Counted from the stretch's first letter, positions 32,758 to 44,820 are shown. The stretch: 64,000 nucleotides of DNA from Polytrichum commune (GCA_950295325.1 OX485805.1:54770758-54834757), one strand, 5' to 3'. Notes: generated by a model not told the origin, from the sequence alone. Numbers and translations are program-made.

Positions 32758-32849
32758 GGTTCCATCGACCCCGGGGGAGGGGGGGTCCTCGGAAGTGCTT
32801 TCGGAGCAGAAAGCACTTCCTCTCCCTCTCCTATTTCTCGAAACCCTGA
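32758..32849. repeat. Hairpin module H, copy 1
   Basis: It begins GGTTCCATCGACCCC, passes a G-rich run and a perfect hairpin (arms GGAAGTGCTTTC/GAAAGCACTTCC, loop GGAGCA, 32791-32820), and ends CTCGAAACCCTGA. It is one of four near-identical copies in 4.3 kb. About 90 bp of further sequence (GTGATTCACCGTGG...) is shared with copy 4. Confidence 0.85.
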
Positions 32850-33023
32850 GGTGATTCACCGTGGAACAGAAGGGTAAAAGCTCATTTGATTTTGATTTTC
32901 GGAGCGAATACAAACTGTGGATGCATGGCCTATCGATCCTTTAGTCTTTCGGAGTCGGTGAAGATACTAGTGATTCTAAATCCAACCGGTTGCATGTTGA
33001 CAGACATCTTCCGGTTTTGCTGC

Positions 33024-33135
33024 TTTCATTCAGTTGAGGTAGATTCTATAGATTCCTCTAAAATGATAGGTAAATTTCCTGAAGTCTTGAACTTCAGCCG
33101 ATTATTTCTCAAACTCAACAATTTCATCTACCTAA
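33024..33135. repeat. Module M, copy 1
   Basis: TTCATTCAGTTGAGGTAGATT through CAACAATTTCATCTACCTAAACC. It recurs at 34610-34718 and 36789-36913. Its last bases (CCTAAACCGAACAAGG) lead directly into module H at copies 3 and 4. Confidence 0.75.
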
Positions 33136-33962
33136 ACCGTTTCCTCTGCTAGCTGTTGAACTGTGTCGGTGCAAAGTCCGTCCAATACTTCCTAGTCACT
33201 ATATCATGTAGATGACACTCTTACACTCTAAGTAGAAGGGGCTTTGTTCTTGAATGGAACCAGAGTATTATACCCCTATTATAAAACCTGCATTCAATTA
33301 TCGATGCTCATTTGAAATCACAGAGCTCGAGCGTCAGCAGCTTTAGAGATGCTTGCTGATGCTCGAGCTCACCACTGGTCATTGTCAGTCGATCTGAAAA
33401 GCAACGCCTACAATCGATTACACTTAGGATCTCCGTAATGCTGATGGACTGTGCAGCAGTCATTCTGCAGACTTACATAATTTCAGGTTGTGACCATTTC
33501 AAGGTCGTGCATCACTTACATTGACTGGCACTCAAGTCTGTAGAAGTGAAGATGCTCTGCGATGTGTTGGAATTTCGATCTAATGCAAAACTTGGCAGCA
33601 TGTGCAAAAACACGCCATTGAGAGGAATACCATGACACCAAGATAGGTGTCTAACCTATGAAAGTTTTGGACCTCGCTCGAGCTTTTGTGGTGTTAAGGT
33701 GGGCATCGATGGATCAATGCAGGTTTTAGGATGCTGTAATTGCGATTTAAGTAGACAGGATTTTGTCCTTGAAAATTGTAGAACAAATCCCTGTATACGT
33801 AAGGATGCAAAAATATCATCTACATCATGCATCAGTCGGAAGAATTGGACGGAGTACACACCGATCAATTGAACAGCTAGCAGACAGAATTTCTGGACGC
33901 AAATGCTAAGCAAATGCGTCTGATAAGTGAACACGAGCATTTCGAAAAGCAGTGTCAATATT

Positions 33963-34053
33963 GTTCCATCGACCCCGGGGGAGGGGGGGTCCTCGGAAGT
34001 GCTTTCGGAGCAGAAAGCACTTCCTCTCCCTCTCCTATTTCTCGAAACCCTGA
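33963..34053. repeat. Hairpin module H, copy 2
   Basis: Hairpin at 33995-34024. It is followed by a truncated module M (about 34060-34086). Confidence 0.85.
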
Positions 34054-34516
34054 TGCTTTCATTCAGTTGAGTTAGATTCTATAGATCTGCAAACTAGCGC
34101 TCCTATGGACTCCGTCAGAGTAGAAGCAGCCATGACCTATAACGACGACGCTCTACCAGTGATGACAGTCGCCTGGTCTTCAAAAGCAAACGTCCTCATT
34201 TTTTTGTCATCGAATGCAAGACTTTGAATCCAATATATTGACTTGTCCGTGCTACTTTGTTGTAACATCATGCTGGCTCAGTGCAAGTTTCTTAGGCCAT
34301 TACAAGGGTTGATGTTTTACATCGAAGGTTTCTCTCTTTCTTCCTTGTCTTCCAGCTCAATAAGGAATACTAACTTACCATAGACTTAAATTTCATCTTC
34401 TGTGGCAAGGATGAGAAAATAAGATGAAGGATTTTTTGGTTTCAGGTGCTCATTTGTGGATTTGAACAGATTGCTCAGTCTACTGGCAAGCCTGGTTGGT
34501 GCCTAAACCGAACAAG

Positions 34517-34607
34517 GTTCCATCGACCCCGGGGGAGGGGGGGTCATCGGAAGTGCTTTCGGAGCAGAAAGCACTTCCTCTCCCTCTCCTATTTCTCGAA
34601 ACCCTGA
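34517..34607. repeat. Hairpin module H, copy 3
   Basis: Hairpin at 34549-34578, with one variant in the G-rich part (GGTCATCGG). It is followed directly by module M. Confidence 0.85.
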
Positions 34608-34609
34608 TG

Positions 34610-34718
34610 CTTTCATTCAGTTGAGGTAGATTCTATAGATTCCTCTAAAATGATAGGTAAATCTCCTGAAGTCTTGAACTTCAGCCGATTATTTCTCAAA
34701 CTCAACAGTTTCATCTGC
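34610..34718. repeat. Module M, copy 2
   Basis: It directly follows module H copy 3 and has the same content as 33024-33135. Confidence 0.75.
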
Positions 34719-35162
34719 AACTAACCGCCGGTTCTTCCTAGAGTTTTCAAGTCCAACTGGTTGCATGTTGACATCCTCCAGTTGAAATCTAACCTGCCAA
34801 AAAAGTTTCCCGATCACTACTGAAGTACATGTTATTTATGGACTCAATGATTCTCCCTGTCCAGGGAGACTAATCTCAATACAGGGGAAGTTAGTTACAG
34901 ATGAACCGGTTGAGTTTGGAGGATACCCGGTTGAAGTTCAAGACATCATGAAAACTAGCGACTGTAAATGGCTTGTCAAAATTTCACTGAGCTCCATTAT
35001 CATTCACGTAGCAGAATAAAAGTAAGCTGTATATCAATGTGGTTTCATGTGGTTTCATGTACGTTTGTGTTAGGATGGCGAATTGCTCTAATATTTCTTG
35101 ACCAAACTTGTTGTTTATTCTTGCCATGAATGTTTTTGCTCTAATACATTTTGTGGAAGGCA

Positions 35163-36443
35163 GGTTCTCTAATTAGTCATGTGTATAAGGAGAGATCTGC
35201 ACTGGGGGGAGCCAAATTTGATGAGACAGTCAGGCTAGTTTGGTCCATGATGGAGTTCGACATGGCAAGGACTGCACAAACCTTAGGTACACTTCTAGAC
35301 CAGTTTGAATCTTCCGACCTAGATCAAGTTTCATATTACAAAACTTGGTAAAACAATTAATGATATGTGCATCCATGAATAATTGTGTTTTATCTATCTT
35401 TGACAAGTGTTTAAACTTAATTTCTTCTGAACCTCTTGGCTTAGCCATTTACTCAATCTAGTCATTTGTGAAGGACCCACAAATGACCATCTTAGAAATG
35501 CTTTTCAGCTCACCTATTTTAAAGGACTTGTTTTGCGCTTTCATGAACTAAATGCAATCTTCTCAGCTGATCATGGGAGGTTTGTTTATGATCAAGGATT
35601 AGTCCTCTGCAAACTCACTTCTCTATGGCACTAAAAAGGAGAATTACATCAAAAAGTGGCAATTTGCATGCAGGGCATTGGTTGAAGAATTCGAGGACAT
35701 TGACAAACTTTCTGCCACTGAAAATGGCCTTTCACTGCTACAACTGATAGAGGTATTACATCTTACCTTCTTTCTTCAATATGCAGCATCATCTACTGAG
35801 TCCTATTCTGATGTGTCACACGTTTCATTTGCACAATACATATGCAACTACAGCCCAAAGTGGGTTCTCTTTAATCCACTCTTTAAATCCTTACTTAAAA
35901 AAATATGACTGCTATATTTGAGTGGTGTTAATTTAAGAACGGACATCAAAAAGATATATGTTTAATAGATATTGGACTACCTGCTCAAACTTATTAGCCA
36001 TTCTAGGCTCAATAGTCAACATAATTGGGGGGGACCTATTTGACCATTTACTGAGTTTGAGAATTTACACTTTTATGTTCCAAAATATGAGCTCCAAAAA
36101 CAAAGAGGTAAATGGCTAAGGACAAGATCTGGGATTGGCAATCATCTTGCACTAAGTTTTGAATAGCTTAACCCTTTTGTCTGTTGGGCATATATTGAAG
36201 CATTTAAAGACTTCTGGATTGCAGAACGAGTCTGCGATGTCTCACATCCCAGATCCCACAGATAGGAGGCAAGGTGAAATTGCGAGGAGCAAAAGAGTTC
36301 GTTCACCCCCAGAATTAAAAAAGAGAGCCTTAAAGCAAAGCATTCGCAGTGGAAGTTCGAGTAGGCTAACAACAGGAAGTCGTGCCATCACATATTCAGA
36401 ATCAGAGGGAAGTAGTCAACCCTCATTTAGCTTGGGATTTTGA
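35163..36443 (+). pseudogene. Terminal exons of an unrecognised spliced gene
   Basis: Three exon-like stretches have plausible splice borders. About 35163-35286 gives SLISHVYKERSALGGAKFDE and VRLVWSMMEFDMARTAQTLG. About 35674-35753 gives ALVEEFEDIDKLSATENGLS. About 36223-36443 gives MSHIPDPTDRRQGEIARSKR and a basic, Ser-rich tail ending in TGA. The last looks like a natural C-terminus with nuclear-localisation-type basic clusters. I do not recognise the family, and no 5' exons are visible, so this may be a captured fragment. Confidence 0.4.
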
Positions 36444-36452
36444 CACTCAACC

Positions 36453-36770
36453 TTAAACCCTAAACCCTCATTTAGCATCAATGATTGTGCAGTCAATGGG
36501 CTTTTTCAAACGCCTTATACAGAGGTAAGTTTGAAAGCAATGATTAAATCATAACAGCACAAGTTCAACTCAGGAATCATCTTATGAAATCTTGTAGAAC
36601 TAGAGTCAACAGTTCCCATGTACACTAGTTGGTGATTATTTTGACAATAGGATAGCCCAAGTATGTAACTGTATAGCGGTAGGCCCCGAACTTGAGGTTG
36701 TCCACATTATTTGGGAAGTGTAAGAGATCGTGACCAGTGTGAAACTGCCCACCTCACAAATAAGATGTGG
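36453..36770. other. No gene seen
   Basis: Spacer after the unrecognised terminal exon. It contains two telomere-like AAACCCT words, too few to be a telomere relic. Confidence 0.4.
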
Positions 36771-36788
36771 ATGTATTAAAACAGGGCA

Positions 36789-36913
36789 GAAAGAGCATGC
36801 ACTTCTCAGTTGAGGTAGATTCTATAGATTCCTCTAAAATGATAGGTAAATTTCCTGAAGTCTTGAACTTCAGCCGATTGTTTCTCAAACTCAACAGTTT
36901 CATCTACCTAAAC
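36789..36913. repeat. Module M, copy 3
   Basis: Near-identical to copies 1 and 2. It precedes module H copy 4. Confidence 0.75.
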
Positions 36914-36920
36914 CGAACAA

Positions 36921-37012
36921 GGTTCCATCGACCCCGGGGGAGGGGGGGTCCTCGGAAGTGCTTTCGGAGCAGAAAGCACTTCCTCTCCCTCTCCTATTTC
37001 TCGAAACCCTGA
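36921..37012. repeat. Hairpin module H, copy 4
   Basis: Hairpin at 36954-36983. Similarity to copy 1 continues to about 37100 (through CATGGCCTATCGA). Confidence 0.85.
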
Positions 37013-37241
37013 GGTGATTCACCGTGGAACAGAAGGGTAAAAGCTCATTTGATTTTGATTTTCGGAGCGAATACAAACTGTGAATGCATGGCCTATCGAA
37101 TTGAAATTTAGTATTAACACCAGCATTATATTTATACTTCAAGAGATGAGTTTAATATCACTTGCTGTAGATTATTCTCAAAAGGCAAAGTATTGATGAA
37201 GATGGCTTGTATTTAATGGGTCACGCTTTCTGTTTGTGCAG

Positions 37242-37367
37242 GTGATCTTTTATGAGCAAGACTGGAATCCACAAGCAGACAAACAGGCATTACAACGTGC
37301 TCATCGTATTGGTCAAAAGTCTCCAGTTTTGGCTATCAATCTCATTACGCCTAACACTATCGAAGAG
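37242..37367 (+). pseudogene. SNF2-family helicase exon (ALC1/CHD1L-like)
   Basis: A 42-codon exon is flanked by TTTGTGCAG and GTGAGT. It encodes [20 protein letters not shown], the conserved helicase motif V-VI region of SNF2 chromatin remodellers, including the arginine finger RAHRIGQ. The flanking VIFYE and [16 protein letters not shown] resemble the plant ALC1-like (CHR10) subgroup. Exons for the rest of the ATPase are not found upstream or immediately downstream, so this is an isolated piece in a patchwork. Confidence 0.75.
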
Positions 37368-37889
37368 GTGAGTACTGTTAAAGGCATGATACTGTTAAGT
37401 CAACATGGCTTTTGGTTGGGAGTCGATTGTTTTGCATACAACACCTTCCAGTCGGGGAACTTCAGTGCAGGCTTGGAGGTACATAGGGTGGAGGTTTAAA
37501 TGAAGAACATTAAGTATTCAATCATTGAGGATCAAACTCATTTTGGCATTCCAAGAGGTGCTAAATGAGACTGGCCAAATCGAAATAGCTTCCTCTTCGT
37601 TCAAATTCAAAGAATATATCAGAGAATGCAGCATAAGTGGAAGAAAAAAAATAGTGATTTTGTATGCAGGACCACCAAAGGAAAATCACAGGGGACCGAC
37701 TCCTGATGAAAAGTCCAATTAAGACAAAGGATAACTCTATTTCTGTAGTCCCTCAAACTGGAATATTGGCAGACTTTGTGAAGCAATTTGTCAGGTTTAA
37801 ATCCATACCATGCTAAAGTCATTTGTCTCTGGGACCTTCAATAGGTGAACTAGTTGTCCAGAATTGACTTGTGACATAGCCTAAGACTT

Positions 37890-38263
37890 CTGGTATGTTG
37901 GATGCATTCCAGCCAGCAGATAAAGCAGTATTGGACTCATGGGTTGCAGACTCAAAAGTTAAGGCAGCAACATCACAGGAAACTCGGCGCTCACAGAAAC
38001 GGCGAGTGTCTGAATCTGTCGAAGATGACAAAAAGAAGGATGATATGAAGAGACAGAAGAAAAAGAAAGCTGAAGACAAGAAACACGCAAAGTGGCTATC
38101 AATTGGGTACCACTCATTGGCTGTTGATGACCCAACTGACACCACCCTTCGAAGCTATGCTTCAACCGATGATGATGGTGATGGCACAAATATTCACTTT
38201 GTAATTGGAGACTGCACTCAACCTTCAACGAATTCAGACGAGACATACATCATACTCTCGAGG
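37890..38263 (+). pseudogene. Linker and macro-domain start (ALC1/CHD1L-like)
   Basis: It encodes a Lys/Asp/Glu-rich linker (SVEDDKKKDDMKRQKKKKAE), then WLSIGYHSLAVDDP and IHFVIGDCTQPS, then TYIILS. The G-D-(C/V)-T-x-P-x box is the start of macro domains, which bind ADP-ribose; ALC1/CHD1L remodellers carry one at the C-terminus. The rest of the macro domain does not follow, and the frame stops at 38283. The order with the SNF2 exon matches ALC1, but a stretch of the protein between them is missing. Confidence 0.6.
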
Positions 38264-38400
38264 GGGGCAGAGAAGAGGTACTAGGGTGGGGAGGAAAGGC
38301 AAGTCTTTTCAAGATTATCAGATTGTTTAGTCTAAAGCCTTAGGGGCTCCAAAGCAGGTTCTAAATAGTGCAAATAACTAACTTTGTGTATTGTGGGTGT

Positions 38401-38473
38401 AGGAAAAAGCTGCGCTGGAACAGAGCAAGAATAATGAGCTTAGTGAGTTGACGGACCGTGTTGAAATCATAAA
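38401..38473 (+). pseudogene. Possible coiled-coil exon
   Basis: Between a TGTGTAG acceptor and a GT donor the frame gives EKAALEQSKNNELSELTDRV, a heptad-like sequence. It is isolated, has no known family, and is shown only because the borders look spliced. Confidence 0.3.
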
Positions 38474-38497
38474 GGTTGGTGGTTTACCTAATTGAAT

Positions 38498-39470
38498 TCA
38501 ACATGGGGAGATTTTTGGGCATAACCTAATTGAAAACATGTAACCTATTGGACTTGGAAACACTGTGACCTCATATAGTGAATGAAAAGTTAGGGTTTGG
38601 GGGAGAAACCTGGATTGGAGAGGTTTTCTCCTCTTCTCCATCAATCCCCTCTCTATTGCCATCCTCCTTGGAATGATGCTTGCCATCCTCTTCCTCGCCC
38701 TCTCCTCCACTTTCTTCATCTTTGTCTTCTTCTTCTTCTTCCTCCTCCCCTCCTCCTCCTCCCTTAGTTGGTTTGCCTCATTGTCATCTTTGTCTTCATC
38801 TTCTTCCTCCTCATCCTCTCCCATATGGCCTTCCTCCACTCTCTCCAATGCCGCCTCATGGATGTTTCCGACTTGCTCCTCTTCAACCACTCCCACGGAT
38901 CTCCGCATTGATCTGCGGCATGGCAACATTGGTGGTCGGGGAGAAGTGGCGGTGAGAGGCATCGTGGCACTCCCCCTCCCATTAGCCTTCTTTGCCATCG
39001 AATGAGGCCGTTCGGAATGAGAACCCGCCCTTGCCTTCCCAACACCCCATTCCAAACCCTAAATTCAATAACCAATGAGATTCGACTTCCACTCTAGGCA
39101 ATGACTAGGAAACTAACTTTCAATAGAGATTAGGTCAAATAATTACTTCTAGTGTGGGTTGGGACTCCACTTCTTCTTCAATGTCTTGGATATCAAGCCT
39201 CGTTTCACTAATAATTTCCACATCCTCATGTGCATAGATGTCGGGTTGTTCCGTATCAATCCCATCTTTGAGGAGGTCCGCGTCTTCAAATGTTAGAGTT
39301 CGCGTGGTCGCACATATGCCGTGTTTTGTAATTCTAGTCAAATTCCTCCCCATCCTCGACCGCTCTAATGCTTTCCGCGTCGAATACTTGGAGGATCCTT
39401 TCCGTCTGTGTTTCTTCAAGGGAGTTGAAAACTTTGAATGTGCGGACACATCTTCATTGAACATTTGCAC
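38498..39470 (-). other. Low-complexity acidic/basic ORFs, no known family
   Basis: Two open minus-strand frames lie here. 38498-39055 is dominated by Glu/Asp/Lys runs encoded by CTC/TTC-rich plus-strand sequence. 39135-39470 contains KKHRRKGSSKYSTRKALERS and an acidic tail. They could be exons of one gene or simple-sequence artefacts. No domain is recognised. Confidence 0.25.
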
Positions 39471-39596
39471 AAATCAAATTGGAAATTAATTTGCAAAACG
39501 AATAAAAATGGAAAGTCTCATGTTTGATTGTTGTTTTGCTTCAAGAATGATTGTCCCTCCTCCACATCCATGTATATTTAATGTCATCGTATAGCA

Positions 39597-39625
39597 TAAC
39601 AACAATAACAACAACAACAACAACA
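39597..39625. repeat. (AAC)n microsatellite
   Basis: AACAATAACAACAACAACAAC-type run. The surrounding 39480-40080 is AT-rich and without a gene. Confidence 0.8.
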
Positions 39626-40271
39626 TGCCGTAACTATTAAAATCTTAGGGTTTCACATTTCCATACGTCATATCTTATTATTGGCCGGTACACATTTTGA
39701 ATATGTGTGTAAATACATTGTGTGTGGTGGCGTTCTTATTTACAGTATATAACACCCTTGCATTATTTCAAATCCTACGTGAGTTGTCATTGCAATATTT
39801 TTAATTTTTTTTAATGTATGCCATGTGAATTCTAATAATGAAACCACTCATACTATTCAAATTGTGAAGATGTATTGTCATTGTTGTTTGTATCCATATT
39901 ATTTAACGTCTATGTTATGTATCGTTTCCATTCTTCATTTTTGTGAGTATGCATAGAATTTGTTTATCTTTCGATGGCATCTCTTCGTGCAGGATGTCTA
40001 CCATGACTTGTCAAGTAGAATGTCTACCATGACTTGGCTGATATAATTTGGGATATCGTGACAGCCTTACCGCTCTCTTCCAGACTCCTTGGTTTTAGGG
40101 TGTTGGACATTTGAAAATATTTTTCATGCTTTCCTCCATAGTTCATCCTTCGTTTGTATCATGTTTATCATCGTTGTCTTTGGCAATGCAGTTCTAATAA
40201 ATAGATATCCTAGAATGTTGAGGGTTCTCTTCCATATTTCCATCTTCGCTCGAAGGCTCATTTCCCTCATC

Positions 40272-43200
40272 ATGGCTCACCTTCCTGCTATCGGAGATTT
40301 GGGGTTGGTTGTCCTCTATGTACATGGAGTGGGAGTCCCACTTACCTTTCAGAAGGATGAGGATGGTCTAGCAATTGTTACGGCACAACGTCTGAGTCTT
40401 CGGTTCGGCTTCAGAGAGGACACTATTATTGTTGACGAGGATGTTTTTGATGTTGTCACTTCAGAACTTACACACACACTTGATCGGGTTTCACAGCGAG
40501 ATGAGAACAATAACTTGTTTTGGAGTCTTCATCCAGGTCGTTACCGTGTGTTTGGCCTCACTGATTCTCAGATGGCTGCGTCCACAGAGATCCTCACTCC
40601 TCGTAATTCCTCTACGTGCACTATTCAAACTTCTCTGCCACGCGATGTGAAGGTCAAGATCGAGCCCGGTCTCGAGACGCCTATTGTGGAGAACGTTAGA
40701 GTTCCGTCTGTAATTACACTTTCTTCAGATGAAGAGGGCAGTCCCACCAAACCCCCTCCTCAGATTGTACTTGGTGTGAACGCTCCGAAAGTATATCCTT
40801 TGTCGCTAGATACTGTTAGCATTTTACCATTATTAAAACAACTTGCAACAATGCCGGGAAAAAAAATGTTCTTAAAAAAATAGACTACTCGGTGATTAGA
40901 CACGAGAGGGTAGAGTACCTTCCTGCTTTGTTCGATGGTCCCGTCATATTTGAGTTGCCTCCTGCTGGTCACACGGCTGCACGGTCACATGCCAAGTCTA
41001 TGCAGGGAATGGACAAACGTTACGACGGCCATGTGTGGACGAAGACCATCACCACCAACATCACAAACGACTTTGGTTTGTCATTCCGTTCTTCCTCCTG
41101 CGTTGGACACCTGCGTTGCAACAATAAGGAGTGCGAATATCTGATCGGCCGACCTCGTATTTTTGAAGTCAACGAGACAGAGTTTGAGGGTTGTACCCTC
41201 CAAGCCTTTGTAGTGGATCAAGCACCCCCAACTGAGTCTACGCTTGTTTGCAAGGTTTGCAAAGAACCCCCGTCATGTATTGCTACATGTGGAGCTAAGA
41301 TTTATTATGTAGCTGGCAAAAGCAATCATACAAGAGCGTGTATCCACCTTGGAAATCACGATCACCCAGTCAAGGTGGGCGACTACAGAGACACTAAGGC
41401 TGAGATCAGTGGCCTAATTGAAGAACAGATCGAGAAGACTCCTCAGGCTACCAAGAGTGCAGTTGTGCTGGAGGCGAGCAAGGTTCTAATTGGCAGCTAT
41501 CTCCTTCAACCCGATGACACGCCACCAAAGAAGCTTTCTCTAGAGGAATTTGTTCCTGTATTTGACCGATGCAAGGACATGGCTTCCCCGAACATCCGTA
41601 ACAAGGTCATGAGCTTCCGTTTCCTCAGAAGGTATGGTGTCATGGACTCTATCACCAAACTCCGTGGAATCAGTTTATGGTCCTTTGTTCAGGAGAACAA
41701 ATTTCCAGGGCAAGGGGCTGATCTTGACAAGGTTTTTGTCTTCAAAATGTCGGAAGTCGGGCCTGGTAGTGGTGTAGACTTGGTGAAGCGTATGCAGCCC
41801 GGCGAAGATCTGGAGAATGCCTGGATGATGTTCGACCATATCAAACGTGTAAGACAATGGACCATAATGGCATGCCACGTGTATGACTCCACATATTGTC
41901 GTGTCATGACCATTGCGAGTTGTGACATGCAATCGGAGGACTGTGATGCCCAGATCGTTTTTTGGAAGAATCTCAATGCTGTGATGGAGAGGAATGGTGT
42001 TGTCGATACGAACTTCAAGGGTTTAATGGCCGATAGCGCCCAGGCCAATTGGAATGCAGTTCGGGTCATATATGGCAACGGGAAGAAGGAGGACCGCATG
42101 GATGACCGGGAGAGAACTTGTCAATTTCACTGGACCCAATCTATGGTTAAGTATACTAAGAAGTACATTCCCGAAGAATTCTGGGAGCAGCACAAGAAGA
42201 TGTGCCACCAGTATAGGACGGCGAGGACCATGGACGAAGCAGAGAGTATGTACCACGGGCTACGTGCATGGTGGGTATCCGCCGGGGCAGTGACAGAGAA
42301 GGCCCTAAACAAACTAGAGCTCTGGCTTGCATTCTGGCACTACCGTTATCACCAATGGGGAGGCTTCATGACTGGGGTATGTTTTCCCAATACATTTCAT
42401 TTTATTTTCATTCTTTTCACTGTGCTCTTATCTCAAACAACTCTTCTGTAATCTCTAATTACTACCAATGTGTATCGCAGAATTTTTCAGAAGAAGAACT
42501 AGCAGAAATGCCTTCATGTAACCTAGCTGAAACAATACACAACAAGTGGCTTCAAGCGTCTGGAAACAACGGCGGTGACCTCTACGTTGCTACAGTTGAC
42601 GACTTCGTTCGAGGCTTCTTACAGGTTGTCAATTACTACCAGTTCCTGAAAGGTGACGTCGGCGGAACATGCCCTACAAAGAAGGAGCTCAAACTAAGGA
42701 TGGCAGAGCGCAGGGCGAAGCAAACAGGTAATCCTTTAGTGCTTGAAGACCCCATGTTGGACATGCCTGGAGCAGAAGAGTTTTGTACCCGTGTTCCTCA
42801 CATGTCTGGAGAAGAGGTATTCGGGTCCACTAAGCGGAAGGCAGATCTACCTCTTGGAGCTGAAGAGGAGTCTCATCGGCCGGACAAGGTTAACTTCTCA
42901 CATCCAAGAGGTTCAGGACGTACTGTGAAGGCTCGTACTGTGCATATGCCCATCATTCTTGAAGATACTAAAGATGATACTGACGTCCAAGAAATTCATC
43001 CTCAGCCTGAGCCTGAGAGCATCCCTGCGTCCCCGCCGAACGATGGGGGGATCCGTCATGTCAGTGCTATCGAAGAGACAAAGGTTAACATCAAGGAGTG
43101 GCACATATCAAGACTTCCCAAGACATCGGCGAAGTGCTGCTGGGCCCAGAGAGCTGTCACAAAGAAGAAGTGTACTGAGAGAATTGTGAGAGGCGCCAAT

Positions 43201-43968
43201 TTCACCGCTGCGCCTACCTACACCGGAGTTTGGACTAACATACGCAGGAATTTATTAGAGAGGACAGAATTCTTCTTCTGCTCCGATGACATTGACCGGT
43301 GCGTGAAGGGTACAAGGCGCAAATGGGTTGCTAAGCACTCAGCAGACCATGAAATGCCGCCGATTCCATACGTTTGGCCAGTGAAGCTAGGCACAAACCT
43401 CAAGCCTACTGAAATTCTTGCCCTTGAAGCGGCTGGATTCCAGCTCCCGCTGAAGAAGCCGGTCTCTCCAAGACGTTTGTTCTCTTCTGCTCCGCCGCCT
43501 GTAAATCTGAGCGCGGTACCCATTCCTGCAGAACCAGACCGCTATCCTGGCAAGAAAGACGGCAAGATTGTGAAACGCACTGCCACTCGCCCAAATCCCG
43601 CGCAACGACTCTCCATGGCCTCCTCCGACTCTCTGAAAGCTTGCATCCGTTCCATCAATATGATACCTCACCCAGGACATGGTTGCATTATCGGGTTGGA
43701 TTCGGGTGTTTCTCCTGCCATCACACAGTATCAGGTCACCATCAGCTCTTTCGTGGGTTGCACTTGCCTTGCATTCAAGAAGACGATGACTAAGTTCCGA
43801 GGGAGGACCCAATTCTCTTATTGCAAGCATGTGTATTTCATATTTTTGAAGGTTTGCAACCGTGATCCCGAGGCCGACCTTTTCATTCACGCGCCTACCT
43901 TTAGCTTCAACGAGGTCAAGCTAGTCCTAGAAAGCGGACTCTTAACTCACCCTTTGGCTAAAAACTAG
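40272..43968 (+). CDS. Mutator-like transposase with N-terminal zinc-binding domain and C-terminal SWIM finger
   Basis: The ATG at 40272 (MAHLPAIGDLGLVVL) opens a frame to 40883. An A8 run at 40859-40866 then requires a -1 shift to enter the main frame, which runs to 42376. A 104 bp intron (42377-42480, GTATGT..CGCAG) leads to the last exon, 42481-43968. The middle holds a Cys/His region (LRCNNKECEYLIG, CKVCKEPPSC, ACIHLGNHDHPV) like the GCM/WRKY-type zinc folds of many mutator-like transposases. A transposase core follows (WMMFDHIKR, TIASCDMQSEDCDAQIVFW, FKGLMADSAQANW, CQFHW). The tail has a SWIM finger (CTCLAF...YCKHVYFIF). It would catalyse cut-and-paste of its own element. Terminal inverted repeats were not found. 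The A8 shift is either a decay mutation or a programmed A-AAA-AAA slip. Confidence 0.75.
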
Positions 43969-44307
43969 GAGGCAACCTACAAACATCCTAGATTCTTTTC
44001 AATGGACGGTGGTCACTCTAAATTTCCTTGTCATTACATGTACTGAGTCAGCAAAACAATATTCATATTGTCTTTTTCAATAAAAAGTGTTTTGTCATTC
44101 AGACTATATAGACTATGCACGGCTACCGCATGTTACTAGCAGCTTAGGCAGAAAATAATTATTTACAAGACTGAGGTGATGCTTCTACACAGCTGATCAC
44201 ACTTTAGGTGAAGCAATAATTGATTGATTTAATAAAGGTATAATTTCAATGATTCTTTTTATTTACTTCAAAATTTTGAATTACAATGTTTCCTATGTCT
44301 ATCAACT
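43969..44307. other. No gene seen
   Basis: AT-rich sequence downstream of the transposase stop. An AATAAA-like AATAAAAAG at about 44080 could serve as its polyadenylation signal. Confidence 0.35.
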
Positions 44308-44820
44308 TTATTTCCGTTTCGCATACTTCTTGGATGATTCCGAGGGAGGTGGACCCGGTCGAAGCAAATCCATATAAGAAATTGTCTTATCTCTTATTCG
44401 ATCCTTCAACGGCAGATGATGCGGCGGCAAGGCTCTCATCCGTTCGCGAAATGAAAGAGACTTCGAAGATTCCCCTACAACCTTCACCTCCTCCTCCTCC
44501 GTTTCGTTCGATTTGTCTTCATCCACATCAACGTCCTTCTCCGGCATATCTTCCTGCCTCTTTTCTTTTTGCTCACGTTGTTTTTGCTCCTCCCGCGTCC
44601 TCCACCTCCATGCTTGTGTAGACTGCGAAAATGGAGTCAGGTCGTAGTCATCACTACTTCGATTTCCAGCAGCAAACTCAAATTCCGGCGATAAATTAAC
44701 CGGAATATGAGGATCTGCTAGACTCCTAATTTCCTTCTCCCATCCTATTCCAGCAAACATATCTCTCTCATCACCCATTGTATGCAAGTGTTTATACAAT
44801 GATGTTGGGTATGAGTCCAA
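44308..44820 (-). CDS. Unrecognised 170-aa protein
   Basis: An open frame runs from ATG at 44820 to a stop at 44308. It starts MDSYPTSLYKHLHTMGDERD, has a central region rich in Glu/Lys/Gln (TREEQKQREQKEKRQEDMPE) likely to be helical, and a basic C-terminus (SSKKYAKRK). It is longer than chance in this composition, but no domain is recognised. It is convergent with the transposase gene and could be an accessory gene of the same element, or a final exon of another gene. Confidence 0.35.
   Translation of the reverse strand: MDSYPTSLYKHLHTMGDERDMFAGIGWEKEIRSLADPHIPVNLSPEFEFAAGNRSSDDYDLTPFSQSTQAWRWRTREEQKQREQKEKRQEDMPEKDVDVDEDKSNETEEEEVKVVGESSKSLSFRERMRALPPHHLPLKDRIRDKTISYMDLLRPGPPPSESSKKYAKRK

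Noticed and set aside
36450-36470. Telomere-type AAACCCT repeats
   Set aside because: Only two units, expected by chance or from microsatellite drift in AT-rich DNA.
32758-37012. CRISPR-like array
   Set aside because: The four hairpin modules are 0.5-2.3 kb apart with unrelated spacers containing exons, in a eukaryotic context.
38680-39005. Ser/Pro-rich plus-strand ORFs
   Set aside because: They are shadows of a CT-rich simple tract.
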